A stretch of 57,748 nucleotides of DNA from Alphaproteobacteria bacterium. GTDB taxonomy: Bacteria > Pseudomonadota > Alphaproteobacteria > Reyranellales > Reyranellaceae. Numbering within the stretch: the first letter of the stretch is position 1; every line of letters begins with the position of its first letter. The position numbers were made by a program, and so were the translations under genes. The notes beneath the pieces are model-generated. The model was not told the origin of the DNA and made no database searches. It saw only the letters and a list, made by a program, of their open reading frames with translations. Location of the stretch: positions 1 to 57,748 of the forward strand of contig JAHCJT010000002.1 of the NCBI GenBank assembly GCA_026126245.1. Direction: 5' to 3'. Of this stretch, positions 45,488 through 52,779 are shown piece after piece.

Positions 45488-46033
45488 ATGACGGAAACGC
45501 CACCGCCTTCCCTGATGCCGCACGAGCAACCGCTGCCGCCGCGCTACGATTTGTGGACGGCGGCAGTCTTCTTCTGCGTCGGCGTGGCCATCGTCTGGCT
45601 TGCCTTCCTGATGCCGACGTATCGCGACCAGCAGGGGCCGATCTACGAGGCCCCCGGTCTGGTGCCAACCCTGCACGGCATCGTCGTCGTCGTCCTGAGC
45701 ATCTGGCTGGGCCTGCGTTCCGTGTCGCGAGGCGCGTTGCGGACAGGCGGGGCGGATGAACCGCGCAAGTCCCGCGAGGGCTACAGCAATACCCGGCTCG
45801 TCCTGGCCGGCCTGCTGTGCCTTGTCTTCGCCGTCGGCCTGGTCGGCCAACTGCCCTTCTGGCTGGCGGCGGCGATTTTCGTTTTCGCCTTCACGTCGCT
45901 GTTCGAGTGGCGGGCTGAGGCGCCCATAAAGGAACGCGCGCGTCGGCTGGCGATCGCCGCGGTACTGGGCATCGGCACCGGCGTCGCTGTGACGCTGGTC
46001 TTCCAGCGCGCCTTTCTCGTGCGCCTGCCCTAG
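45488..46033 (+). CDS. Tripartite tricarboxylate transporter small permease (TctB-like)
   Basis: This 181-aa protein has four predicted membrane segments, the first near residues 20-40 and the last two around 100-165. Family TctB proteins are poorly conserved, so the call rests on topology, size and position between TctC-like and TctA-like genes. It begins 66 bp after tctC-like and ends 10 bp before tctA-like. Confidence 0.87.
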   Translation: MTETPPPSLMPHEQPLPPRYDLWTAAVFFCVGVAIVWLAFLMPTYRDQQGPIYEAPGLVPTLHGIVVVVLSIWLGLRSVSRGALRTGGADEPRKSREGYSNTRLVLAGLLCLVFAVGLVGQLPFWLAAAIFVFAFTSLFEWRAEAPIKERARRLAIAAVLGIGTGVAVTLVFQRAFLVRLP

Positions 46034-46043
46034 GACCGGCGCG

Positions 46044-47567
46044 ATGTTGGACAGTTTCGGCCAGTTCATCGGCGCATTCGGCTCATTCCTGTCGCCCGGC
46101 CTCGTGGTCACGGTTCTATGGGCCACTTTCCTCGGTATTGTCGTCGGCGCGTTACCCGGCCTCACCGCGACCATGGGCGTCGCGCTGATGACGACGCTGA
46201 CCTTCACCATGCCGCACACCGAGGCTATCCTGGTGCTGGTCTGCATCTATGTCGGCGCCATTTACGGCGGCAGCCGCAGTGCCATCTTGCTCAATATCCC
46301 CGGCACGCCGGCGTCGGCCTGTTCGACACTCGACGGCTATCCGCTGGCACGGCAGGGGCTGGCCGGGCGCGCCATGGGCATCTCGACCAGCGGGTCGTGG
46401 CTCGGCACCCTGTTCGGCACGTTGTGCGTCGCGACGCTGACGCCAGTGCTGGCCGAATTGGCGTTGACATTCCAGAGCTACGAATTCTTCTGGATCGCCA
46501 CGTTCGGCATCGTTATCGCCGGCACGCTATCGGGCGGCGACGCGCTGAAGGGCTATCTGGCCGGCTTCTTTGGCCTGTGGATTTCCACCATCGGCCAGGA
46601 ACCGCACTACAACTACCAGCGCTTCGCCTACGGCTTCACCGACTTGGCCGGCGGCATCGGCCTGCTGCCGGCGCTGGTCGGTGCCTTCGGCGTCGCCGAG
46701 GTCCTGCAGGCCATGCGCGCCCCGGCCGCCAAGGCGGTCAGCAGCAGCATCGATTCGGTCATTCCACGGATCGCCGACGTATTGCAGCACTGGAAAACCA
46801 TTCTGCGCTCGGGCGCGATCGGCACGTTCATCGGCATCCTGCCCGGACTGGGCGAGGATACCGCGGCGTGGTCGTCCTACGCCGCCGCGCGACGCGCCAG
46901 CAAGGAGAAGGAGAAGTACGGCAAAGGCTCGATTGAGGGGCTGATGTCGGCCGAGACGGGCGAGAGCGCCTGCGTGCCGGGGGCGATCATCCCTGTCCTG
47001 ACGCTGGCGGTGCCCGGCTCGGCGCCGGCCGCCGCGCTGATGGCGGCGATGATGATCCACGACATCAATCCCGGCCCGATGCTGATGATCCAGACGCCGG
47101 AGTTCTTCTACCAGATCGTGGCGATGCTGGTGATCGCCGACATGACCAAACTGTTCTTCGGTCTGACGCTGGTGCGGCCGCTGCTGTGGATCCTGCTGGT
47201 GCCGCGTGAGCGATTGATGCCCATCGTCTTTGTGCTGTGCACCGTCGGCGCCTTCGCCATCACCTCGCGCGTCTTCGATATCTACGTCATGCTGTTTTTC
47301 GGCCTGATCGGATTTGTGCTGCGCGAGCTGAAATTCCCGATGGCGCCGATGATCCTGGGTCTGGTGCTTGGCGACCTGATGGAGAGCAACCTGACGCGCG
47401 CCCTGGTGCTGTCCGACGGCAGCATCGCGCCGTTCTTCACGCGGCCGATCAGCGGCGGCCTGGCGGCCATCACGATCTTCTCGATTGTGTGGTCGGTGCC
47501 CTCTGCGCAGGCGGCTATTCGCCGCCGCCTCGCCGGCCTGTTCCGGCGCCAGTCCGCGGCCGGCTGA
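46044..47567 (+). CDS. Tripartite tricarboxylate transporter large permease (TctA-like)
   Basis: This 507-aa inner-membrane protein has about 11-12 hydrophobic segments. TctA motifs are VVGALPGLTATMGVALMTTLTFTMP near residue 35, YVGAIYGGSRSAILLNIPGTPAS and GILPGLGEDTAAWSSYAAARRASK. It is the ion-coupled channel for the substrate captured by the TctC-like protein. Last gene of the operon. Confidence 0.94.
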   Translation: MLDSFGQFIGAFGSFLSPGLVVTVLWATFLGIVVGALPGLTATMGVALMTTLTFTMPHTEAILVLVCIYVGAIYGGSRSAILLNIPGTPASACSTLDGYPLARQGLAGRAMGISTSGSWLGTLFGTLCVATLTPVLAELALTFQSYEFFWIATFGIVIAGTLSGGDALKGYLAGFFGLWISTIGQEPHYNYQRFAYGFTDLAGGIGLLPALVGAFGVAEVLQAMRAPAAKAVSSSIDSVIPRIADVLQHWKTILRSGAIGTFIGILPGLGEDTAAWSSYAAARRASKEKEKYGKGSIEGLMSAETGESACVPGAIIPVLTLAVPGSAPAAALMAAMMIHDINPGPMLMIQTPEFFYQIVAMLVIADMTKLFFGLTLVRPLLWILLVPRERLMPIVFVLCTVGAFAITSRVFDIYVMLFFGLIGFVLRELKFPMAPMILGLVLGDLMESNLTRALVLSDGSIAPFFTRPISGGLAAITIFSIVWSVPSAQAAIRRRLAGLFRRQSAAG

Positions 47568-47864
47568 CCCTGTCGACGGCGGCTCGCGGAATGCGGCCGC
47601 GTCGCCGCTGATCCGCAAGCGGGTCCGACTCCGTATGGCCCTCAAGCGACCCGCGAATCACGACCGCCACGCCAGAGACCTGACGGCAGACGGTGCCGAC
47701 CAGAGGAAAGGTACAGACGCGACGGCGTCTCACCACTTGCCCCGGGCGATGCACGACAGGGCGGCCTATTGCGCCCCGCCTCACCTGCCCCTACATACCG
47801 GGCATCGACCCCAGCCGGGGGCGTTCAGCCGCCGCCGGGGGGGGGGATGGCGCAGGAGACCGAT
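47568..47864. other. Intergenic region upstream of the selenoprotein gene
   Basis: About 300 bp with no convincing reading frame. It has a 7-bp dyad GCGGGTC/GACCCGC (47619-47625 and 47648-47654), a 6-bp dyad AGACGC/GCGTCT (47715-47730) and a run of ten G at 47837-47846. The first dyad could help end the tctA transcript. I looked for a selenocysteine tRNA and found none. Confidence 0.55.
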
Positions 47865-48083
47865 ATGAAGGTCCGCATCGATTACTGCAGCGGTTGAGGC
47901 TACAAGCCCCAGGCCCTCCGTGTGAAGGCGAAGCTTGAGCAAACCGGAATCTCCGATATCGATCTCAGTCCCGGTAAATCCGGACAGTTCGACATCACCG
48001 TCGACGGCCAACTGGCCTATTCCCGCAGTCGGACCGGCCGCTTTCCGACCGACGAGGAGATCGACGCCCTCACCGGCCGCTGA
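47865..48083 (+). CDS. selW: SelW/Rdx-family selenoprotein (UGA-encoded selenocysteine)
   Basis: A 72-residue SelT/SelW/SelH (Rdx) thioredoxin-like protein. An AGGAG lies 6 bp before the ATG. The frame has one internal TGA at 47895-47897, giving C8-S9-G10-U11 followed by GYKPQAL, the CxxU redox motif of SelW. After the TGA the frame stays open and keeps family similarity: GQFDITVDGQLAYSR and TGRFPTDEEI, the usual Rdx C-terminal half. A candidate SECIS hairpin follows the UGA. The true stop at 48081-48083 is 9 bp from the convergent soxD end. Ordinary gene calling would end at the first TGA and miss it. The Sec machinery is not in this window. Confidence 0.88.
47913..47929 (+). promoter_or_regulatory. 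Candidate bacterial SECIS hairpin for selW
   Basis: Starting 16 nt after the UGA, GCC-C-UC pairs with GA-A-GGC (five pairs with one C-A mismatch) around a CGUGU loop. A G is second in the loop, as bacterial SECIS elements require for SelB. An outer AAGC/GCUU helix (47904-47907 with 47933-47936) can extend it. The position within the coding sequence just after UGA is right for bacteria. The fold was made by eye and not computed. Confidence 0.5.
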
Positions 48084-48092
48084 CGACCGCCG

Positions 48093-48800
48093 TCAGTCCT
48101 TCGGCTTGCGATCCGGCGTAACGCCCAGACGTTGCGCAAGATCGCTGGTAACTTTCGGCGGCGACGCGCGGCAGTTGCGCATGCAGGGCTCGGACCCGAC
48201 GGGCGTGTCGGGGCGCGGATCCTCGCCGATGAACCCGTCGCGATTGGGCAACTTGATCGACCTGAGTTTCGCGGCGTCCAGTTCGGCGTCCATCGGCCAC
48301 AGGTCGTTGAGGTTCAGGATGAAGGCGGTCACCGCGTAGACCTCGTCGTCGCTCAACGACTGCGGCGCGGTGAACGGCATGGCGCGCCGGATATAGTCGA
48401 ACAGCGTCGGCGCATAAGGCCAGTAGCTGCCGACGGTCTTGCGCGGATCGTCGGACGTCAGCGAGCCCTTGCCGCCCATCAGCTCGGGCCAGCGCCCGTT
48501 GCCCTCGCCGAACTCGCCGTGGCAGCTGGCGCATTGCGCCAGATAGATCTCCTCGCCTTGCTTCGCCGTGCCCTTGCCCGGCGGCAAGCCAAGGCCATCG
48601 TCGCCGCGCACATCGATGTCCCAGCCCTTGATCTCGGCCGGCGTCGCCGGCCGCCCGACGCCATCGTGGACAGACGTCGCCGCCGGCTTGGGCGGCGTCG
48701 ACTGCGCCATGCCGTCGGCCAGCGGCAAGCCGACGAGACACGCGAGCGCGACGGCCGATCTCGCGGCGAGCCGCTTCAGCCGGTCAGAGGATCTGGACAT
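48093..48800 (-). CDS. soxD: Sulfane dehydrogenase cytochrome c subunit SoxD
   Basis: SoxD (235 aa) is the c-type cytochrome partner of SoxC. SoxCD oxidises the protein-bound sulfane sulfur on SoxY. A signal peptide ends near GMAQ. One haem site CASCH is near residue 90, with likely axial Met in RRAMPFT near 140. Only one CxxCH is visible; a second pair of Cys (CMRNC, about 207-211) lacks the His. The start at 48800 overlaps soxC by 17 bp. Last gene of the sox operon. Confidence 0.87.
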   Translation of the reverse strand: MSRSSDRLKRLAARSAVALACLVGLPLADGMAQSTPPKPAATSVHDGVGRPATPAEIKGWDIDVRGDDGLGLPPGKGTAKQGEEIYLAQCASCHGEFGEGNGRWPELMGGKGSLTSDDPRKTVGSYWPYAPTLFDYIRRAMPFTAPQSLSDDEVYAVTAFILNLNDLWPMDAELDAAKLRSIKLPNRDGFIGEDPRPDTPVGSEPCMRNCRASPPKVTSDLAQRLGVTPDRKPKD

Positions 48801-50106
48801 TGTTGACCGTCCCGTTCGCATTGATCCGCCAGGTCTGCACGGCGTTCTTGTGATAGATCGAGTTGACGCCGCGCGCCTTGCGCAGCTGCTCGATGGTGGG
48901 CTGCACGTAGCCGCTTTCGTCGATGGCACGGCTTTGCAGCAGCGTCGGCGCGCCGTCCCAGGTCCACGGCAGGCGGAAGCGGGCAAGCGCCTTGCTCAGC
49001 ACCGGCTCCTGCAGCTGCGCGACATGCCAGTTGTTGCCGCCGTCCATCGAGACGTCGACGCGCTTGATACGGCCGCGCCCGCTCCACGCCAGTCCGCGGA
49101 TCTCGTAGAAGCCCTTGCCGAACTTCAGCGGCTTCTCCGGGCACGGTGCCGTGATCACCGAGTTCGCCTCCATGACGAAAGTGAACTGGCGCGCCTTTCC
49201 GTCGGGCATCAGGTCGGTGTACTTCGACGTCTCCTCGCGATGCTGCCAGGGCCGGTCGCCCAGTTTCAGGCGTCGCAACCACTTCACGTTCACATTGCCT
49301 TCCCAGCCCGGCACCATCAGCCGGACCGGGTAACCCTGCTCCGGCCGGATGCGCTCGCCATTCTGCGAGTAGCAGACGATGCAGTCGTCGAGGGCTTTCT
49401 GTAGCGGAATCGACCGCGTCATGGCCGCGCCATCGGCACCCTCGGCCAGCAGCCACTTCGCCTCCGCCTTGACGCCCGCTTCCTGCAGCAGCGTCGACAG
49501 CTTGACGCCGGTCCACTCGCAGCAATGCACCATGCCGTGCGTGAACTGGCAGCCGTCCATCTGGGCGCCTTTCCACTCCATCCCGCCGTTGGCCGGGCAC
49601 TCCAGGAACAGGATCCGGCTGACCGACGGAAAGCGCACAAGATCGTCCATCGTGAAGATCAACGGCCGATCGACCATGCCGTGAACGACCAGCCGGTGCT
49701 GTGCCGGATCGATTTCCGGCACGCCGGCATGATGGCGCTCGAAACACACGCCGCTGGGCGTGATGATGCCGTCGAGATCCGGCAGCGGCGTGAAGTTGAT
49801 CGACGATTGTTCGGTCGCCGTCAGCCATTCGACGTTGCGCCGCACGACGTGCTTCTCGAAAGCCGACGGCGAGCCATACTGCTTCTCGGTGACGCCCGAC
49901 CCCAAGGTCTTCGTCCATTCCGGCACATTGGGCGGCAGGTTCTCGCCGCCCTTGGCCAGCGCCAGCTTGGGGTGCAGCAGCGCGCCAGCCGCCGCGCCGG
50001 CCAGGCCGCCGGCCAGAAACCCGCGGCGACCCGCCTGCAGCGACGATGCCGCAGGGCGCATCGCCACGATATGCCTGGCTACTTCGTTGCGATCGTCGAT
50101 CGCCAT
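48784..50106 (-). CDS. soxC: Sulfane dehydrogenase molybdenum subunit SoxC
   Basis: SoxC (440 aa) is a sulfite oxidase-family molybdoprotein in the periplasm. Residues 26-31 contain the Tat motif GRRGFL, followed by a hydrophobic stretch to ALA. C170 in FLECPANGG is the predicted molybdenum ligand. The C-terminal dimerisation domain is seen in VDVSMDGGNNW. The ATG at 50106 is 5 bp after the soxB stop. Reading frames extending further upstream overlap soxB and were rejected. Confidence 0.94.
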   Translation of the reverse strand: MAIDDRNEVARHIVAMRPAASSLQAGRRGFLAGGLAGAAAGALLHPKLALAKGGENLPPNVPEWTKTLGSGVTEKQYGSPSAFEKHVVRRNVEWLTATEQSSINFTPLPDLDGIITPSGVCFERHHAGVPEIDPAQHRLVVHGMVDRPLIFTMDDLVRFPSVSRILFLECPANGGMEWKGAQMDGCQFTHGMVHCCEWTGVKLSTLLQEAGVKAEAKWLLAEGADGAAMTRSIPLQKALDDCIVCYSQNGERIRPEQGYPVRLMVPGWEGNVNVKWLRRLKLGDRPWQHREETSKYTDLMPDGKARQFTFVMEANSVITAPCPEKPLKFGKGFYEIRGLAWSGRGRIKRVDVSMDGGNNWHVAQLQEPVLSKALARFRLPWTWDGAPTLLQSRAIDESGYVQPTIEQLRKARGVNSIYHKNAVQTWRINANGTVNNVQIL

Positions 50107-50111
50107 GTCCG

Positions 50112-51824
50112 TCACTCCATCATGCCGCGTCGGTCGGCGCCGCTGACGCGCACCGGGCGCCTGTCGTCCAGGCGGATCACGGGATTGGCCTTCAGGTAGC
50201 TCGCGAGCACGTCGTAAACCGGCGGCCCCTGCGTGCCCTCGTTGACCGATGCCCACCCGGCGACAACGTAGCTCTTGGCCGGGTCGATCTTCTCGCCGGT
50301 CTTCAATAGCGTCATGTCGGAGATGCGGCCGCCCATCGGCGCCGCAACGTCGATGGCATAGGACATGCCGCCGACGCGCACCATGTCGCCGCCCTGCTGG
50401 TAGTAGGGGTCGGGGTTGAACAGATTGTCGGCGACGTCCTCGAGGATTTCCTTGAGGAAGCTGCCTTTCATCTCCGACCGGTACGCCGCCGGATAGGTGA
50501 TCGCGGTCTGGTTGTAGACGTCCTCGACGGTCACGTCCTGGCCCGGCAGCAGAGTCGATCCCCAGCGGAAACCGGGCGAGAGCGCGATCTCGGCGTCGCG
50601 CTCGGCCAGCAGGGCCTTGCAGATCAGATCGTCCATCGTGCCGCCGAAATTGCCGCGCCGGTACAGGGTCGACTCGGTGCGCGCCAGCACCTGCGACAGC
50701 ATGGCCGCATGCGGCGCGCGCAGCTTGCCGATGAGCGCCGCCATATCGGCGTCGGGAGCGATGACGTCGGACAGCAGCGGGATCAGCTTGAAGCGCCAGG
50801 CGGCGATCTTGCGGTCCTTGACCTCCAGGTCGAGCCGCGCCAGGAACTTGCCGTGGCTGCCCGACGCCACCAACAGCGTGTCGCCGACCTTGACAGGCTG
50901 CGGCAAGGCATCGTGGGTGTGGCCGGTCAGGATTACGTCGATGCCGGAGACGCGCGACGCCAGCCGGCGATCGACGTCGAAGCCGTTGTGGCTGAGCAGG
51001 ACGACGAGATCGACGTTCTTCGCACGCAGCGCCGCAACTCGCGCGCGAATCCGCTCCTCCTCGATGCCGAACGACCACTCCGGTATCAGCCAGCGGGGAT
51101 TGGCCACCGGCGTGTAGGGAAACGCCTGACCGATGACGCCGATCGCCAGGCCGCCGCGTTCGAACACGGTATCGGCGTCGAATACCGGGTCGCCGAAACC
51201 GGTATCCTTCACATTGCCCGCGAGGAACGGGAACTTGAGGTTGTCCTTCAGGGCCTTGACCCGCTCGGCGCCGTAGGTGAACTCCCAGTGGGCCGTCATG
51301 GCGTCGACACCCAGGGCGTTCATGGCCTCGACCATGTCGGCGCCCTGCGTCTTGAGCGACGTGTACGATCCCTGCCAGGTATCTCCGCCGTCGAGCAACA
51401 AGGTGCGACCGGGCCGCTCAGCGCGGATCGCCTTGACCGCCGCGGCCATGCGATCCAGTCCGCCGATGCGGCCATATGTCTTGGCCAGCGCCGCGAAGTC
51501 GACCGATGCCAGGCCGTACGCGTCCAGCGAGCCGCTGGCGATGCCGTACGCCTCCAGCAGCGCCTTGCCCGTCAGATGCGGCGGCAGTCCCGCGACGTCG
51601 CCGACGCCGATATTGACCGACGGCTCGCGGAAATAGAGCGGCATGAGCTGGGCGTGGATGTCGGTAAAGTTCAGCAGCGTCACCTGGCCCAGCGGCTCGA
51701 ACCTGAGCAGGTCGGCCTGGGTGATGCGCTGCTGCGCGAGTGCCCGCGACGCAATGCCACCGGCCGCCAGCGAACTCATCGCCAGTCCGAGCTGGATCAA
51801 GTCACGACGCGAGAGCAAGGGCAT
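50112..51824 (-). CDS. soxB: Thiosulfohydrolase SoxB
   Basis: SoxB (570 aa) releases sulfate from SoxY-bound thiosulfonate with a dimanganese site in the periplasm. The N-terminus SRRDLIQLG is a twin-arginine signal. Metallophosphoesterase motifs are D55-x-H57 (NFTDIHAQ), DGGDTWQGS, GHTHD and LSHNGFD; the 5'-nucleotidase C-terminal domain covers the last 200 residues. It follows soxZ by 100 bp, an unusually large gap for this operon, which may hold an internal promoter. Confidence 0.96.
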   Translation of the reverse strand: MPLLSRRDLIQLGLAMSSLAAGGIASRALAQQRITQADLLRFEPLGQVTLLNFTDIHAQLMPLYFREPSVNIGVGDVAGLPPHLTGKALLEAYGIASGSLDAYGLASVDFAALAKTYGRIGGLDRMAAAVKAIRAERPGRTLLLDGGDTWQGSYTSLKTQGADMVEAMNALGVDAMTAHWEFTYGAERVKALKDNLKFPFLAGNVKDTGFGDPVFDADTVFERGGLAIGVIGQAFPYTPVANPRWLIPEWSFGIEEERIRARVAALRAKNVDLVVLLSHNGFDVDRRLASRVSGIDVILTGHTHDALPQPVKVGDTLLVASGSHGKFLARLDLEVKDRKIAAWRFKLIPLLSDVIAPDADMAALIGKLRAPHAAMLSQVLARTESTLYRRGNFGGTMDDLICKALLAERDAEIALSPGFRWGSTLLPGQDVTVEDVYNQTAITYPAAYRSEMKGSFLKEILEDVADNLFNPDPYYQQGGDMVRVGGMSYAIDVAAPMGGRISDMTLLKTGEKIDPAKSYVVAGWASVNEGTQGPPVYDVLASYLKANPVIRLDDRRPVRVSGADRRGMME

Positions 51825-51924
51825 TGGTCAGCCGATCCGAAAAAAGCCAAGCCTCTTTCCACCCGCGCCGGCCAGGCGCGGCGTTTGTGCCGGGTCGACG
51901 CGCCGGCGCGCGGAAAAGCGGGCG

Positions 51925-52257
51925 TCAGCCCGCCAGCGTGATCTTCTGTTCGGCCTTGTAGACCGAGCCGTCGTCGTCCTTCCATTCGAAGGCCAGCGTG
52001 CCGTTCTCCTCGACTTTGACGAAGAACGACAGGTAGGGGTTCGCCGAGATCGCGGGCTCGAGCTTGCCGGAGAACACCGGCTTGCCGTTGTAGGTGACGG
52101 AGATCGCATTGACGATGCGGCGGGGAATCGTGTTGCCCTGCGCGTCCTTACGCTGCCCCGACTCCATGGGATGGGTGATCAGGGTCTTGATCTCGATCAC
52201 CTCTCCCTTCTTGGGATTCTGCGGTACACGAATGCGCGGCTTGATGTCGTCGGCCAT
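51925..52257 (-). CDS. soxZ: Sulfur carrier scaffold subunit SoxZ
   Basis: SoxZ (110 aa) forms the SoxYZ carrier. The sequence PRIRVPQNPKKGEVIEIKTLITHPMESGQRKD is the family start and NPYLSFFVKVEENGTLAFEWKDDDG its middle. It lacks a signal peptide, as expected, since it is exported with SoxY. It is 20 bp after soxY. Confidence 0.96.
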   Translation of the reverse strand: MADDIKPRIRVPQNPKKGEVIEIKTLITHPMESGQRKDAQGNTIPRRIVNAISVTYNGKPVFSGKLEPAISANPYLSFFVKVEENGTLAFEWKDDDGSVYKAEQKITLAG

Positions 52258-52277
52258 GATGTCTCTCCTCAACCCTG

Positions 52278-52748
52278 TCAGCCGCCGCAGCCGCCGATGG
52301 TAACCTTCACTTCACGGGCGGCGCTCCACAGCGTGCCGTCGCTCATCTCGGCGACGGCGATCAACTTCTGCGTCTGCGCCATGCGGACCCGCAGCTGCAC
52401 CTCGGCCTTGCCGGACGCGGGCGTGAAAAAGAACGAAGCGACGCCCGGATTGGGATTCCCGTCCGCTACGATGTGCACCGCCTTGACGTGATCCTTCTCG
52501 GTCATGGGGCTCTCGACCGACACCGTCACCGGCACTGCGTTGCCGTTCTCGGCGATCTCGGGCGCCTTCACGCTCACGCGACCCTCCTTGGGATCGCCCT
52601 TGGCCAGCGTCTGCAGCAGCTGCTTGGCCGACTCGGGTGTCGCTGATGCCGGGCCGGCGAACACCGTCGCCAGCGCTGCGGCGGCCGTCGCACCCAGCGC
52701 GCCGACGACAATCCGCCGGCGATTCAATGTCAGATCTCTGCGCATCAT
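52278..52748 (-). CDS. soxY: Sulfur carrier protein SoxY
   Basis: SoxY (156 aa) carries sulfur intermediates on the cysteine of its C-terminal GGCGG, which is present. The N-terminus has a Tat-like RRRIVVG stretch and a hydrophobic run ending at PASA. Two adjacent ATGs (52748 and 52745) both suit the GGAGG upstream; I took the first. It lies 31 bp after the soxXA fusion gene. Confidence 0.96.
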   Translation of the reverse strand: MMRRDLTLNRRRIVVGALGATAAAALATVFAGPASATPESAKQLLQTLAKGDPKEGRVSVKAPEIAENGNAVPVTVSVESPMTEKDHVKAVHIVADGNPNPGVASFFFTPASGKAEVQLRVRMAQTQKLIAVAEMSDGTLWSAAREVKVTIGGCGG

Positions 52749-52779
52749 CTCGTCCTCCAGCAATTCTCTCCGGGGCCGC

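Noticed and set aside
47568..47864. Possible selenocysteine tRNA (selC) next to selW
   Set aside because: A GGGTCCGACTCC stretch recalls a T-arm, but no matching acceptor stem, long variable arm or TCA anticodon loop could be drawn.
47865..47897. Treating the TGA at 47895 as a real stop (10-residue peptide) or a nonsense mutation
   Set aside because: Frame and family similarity continue past the TGA to a proper stop, and the TGA falls at the CxxU position.
50107..51078. N-terminal extension of SoxC into soxB
   Set aside because: It overlaps conserved SoxB sequence in another frame; the Tat signal starts at the ATG 50106.
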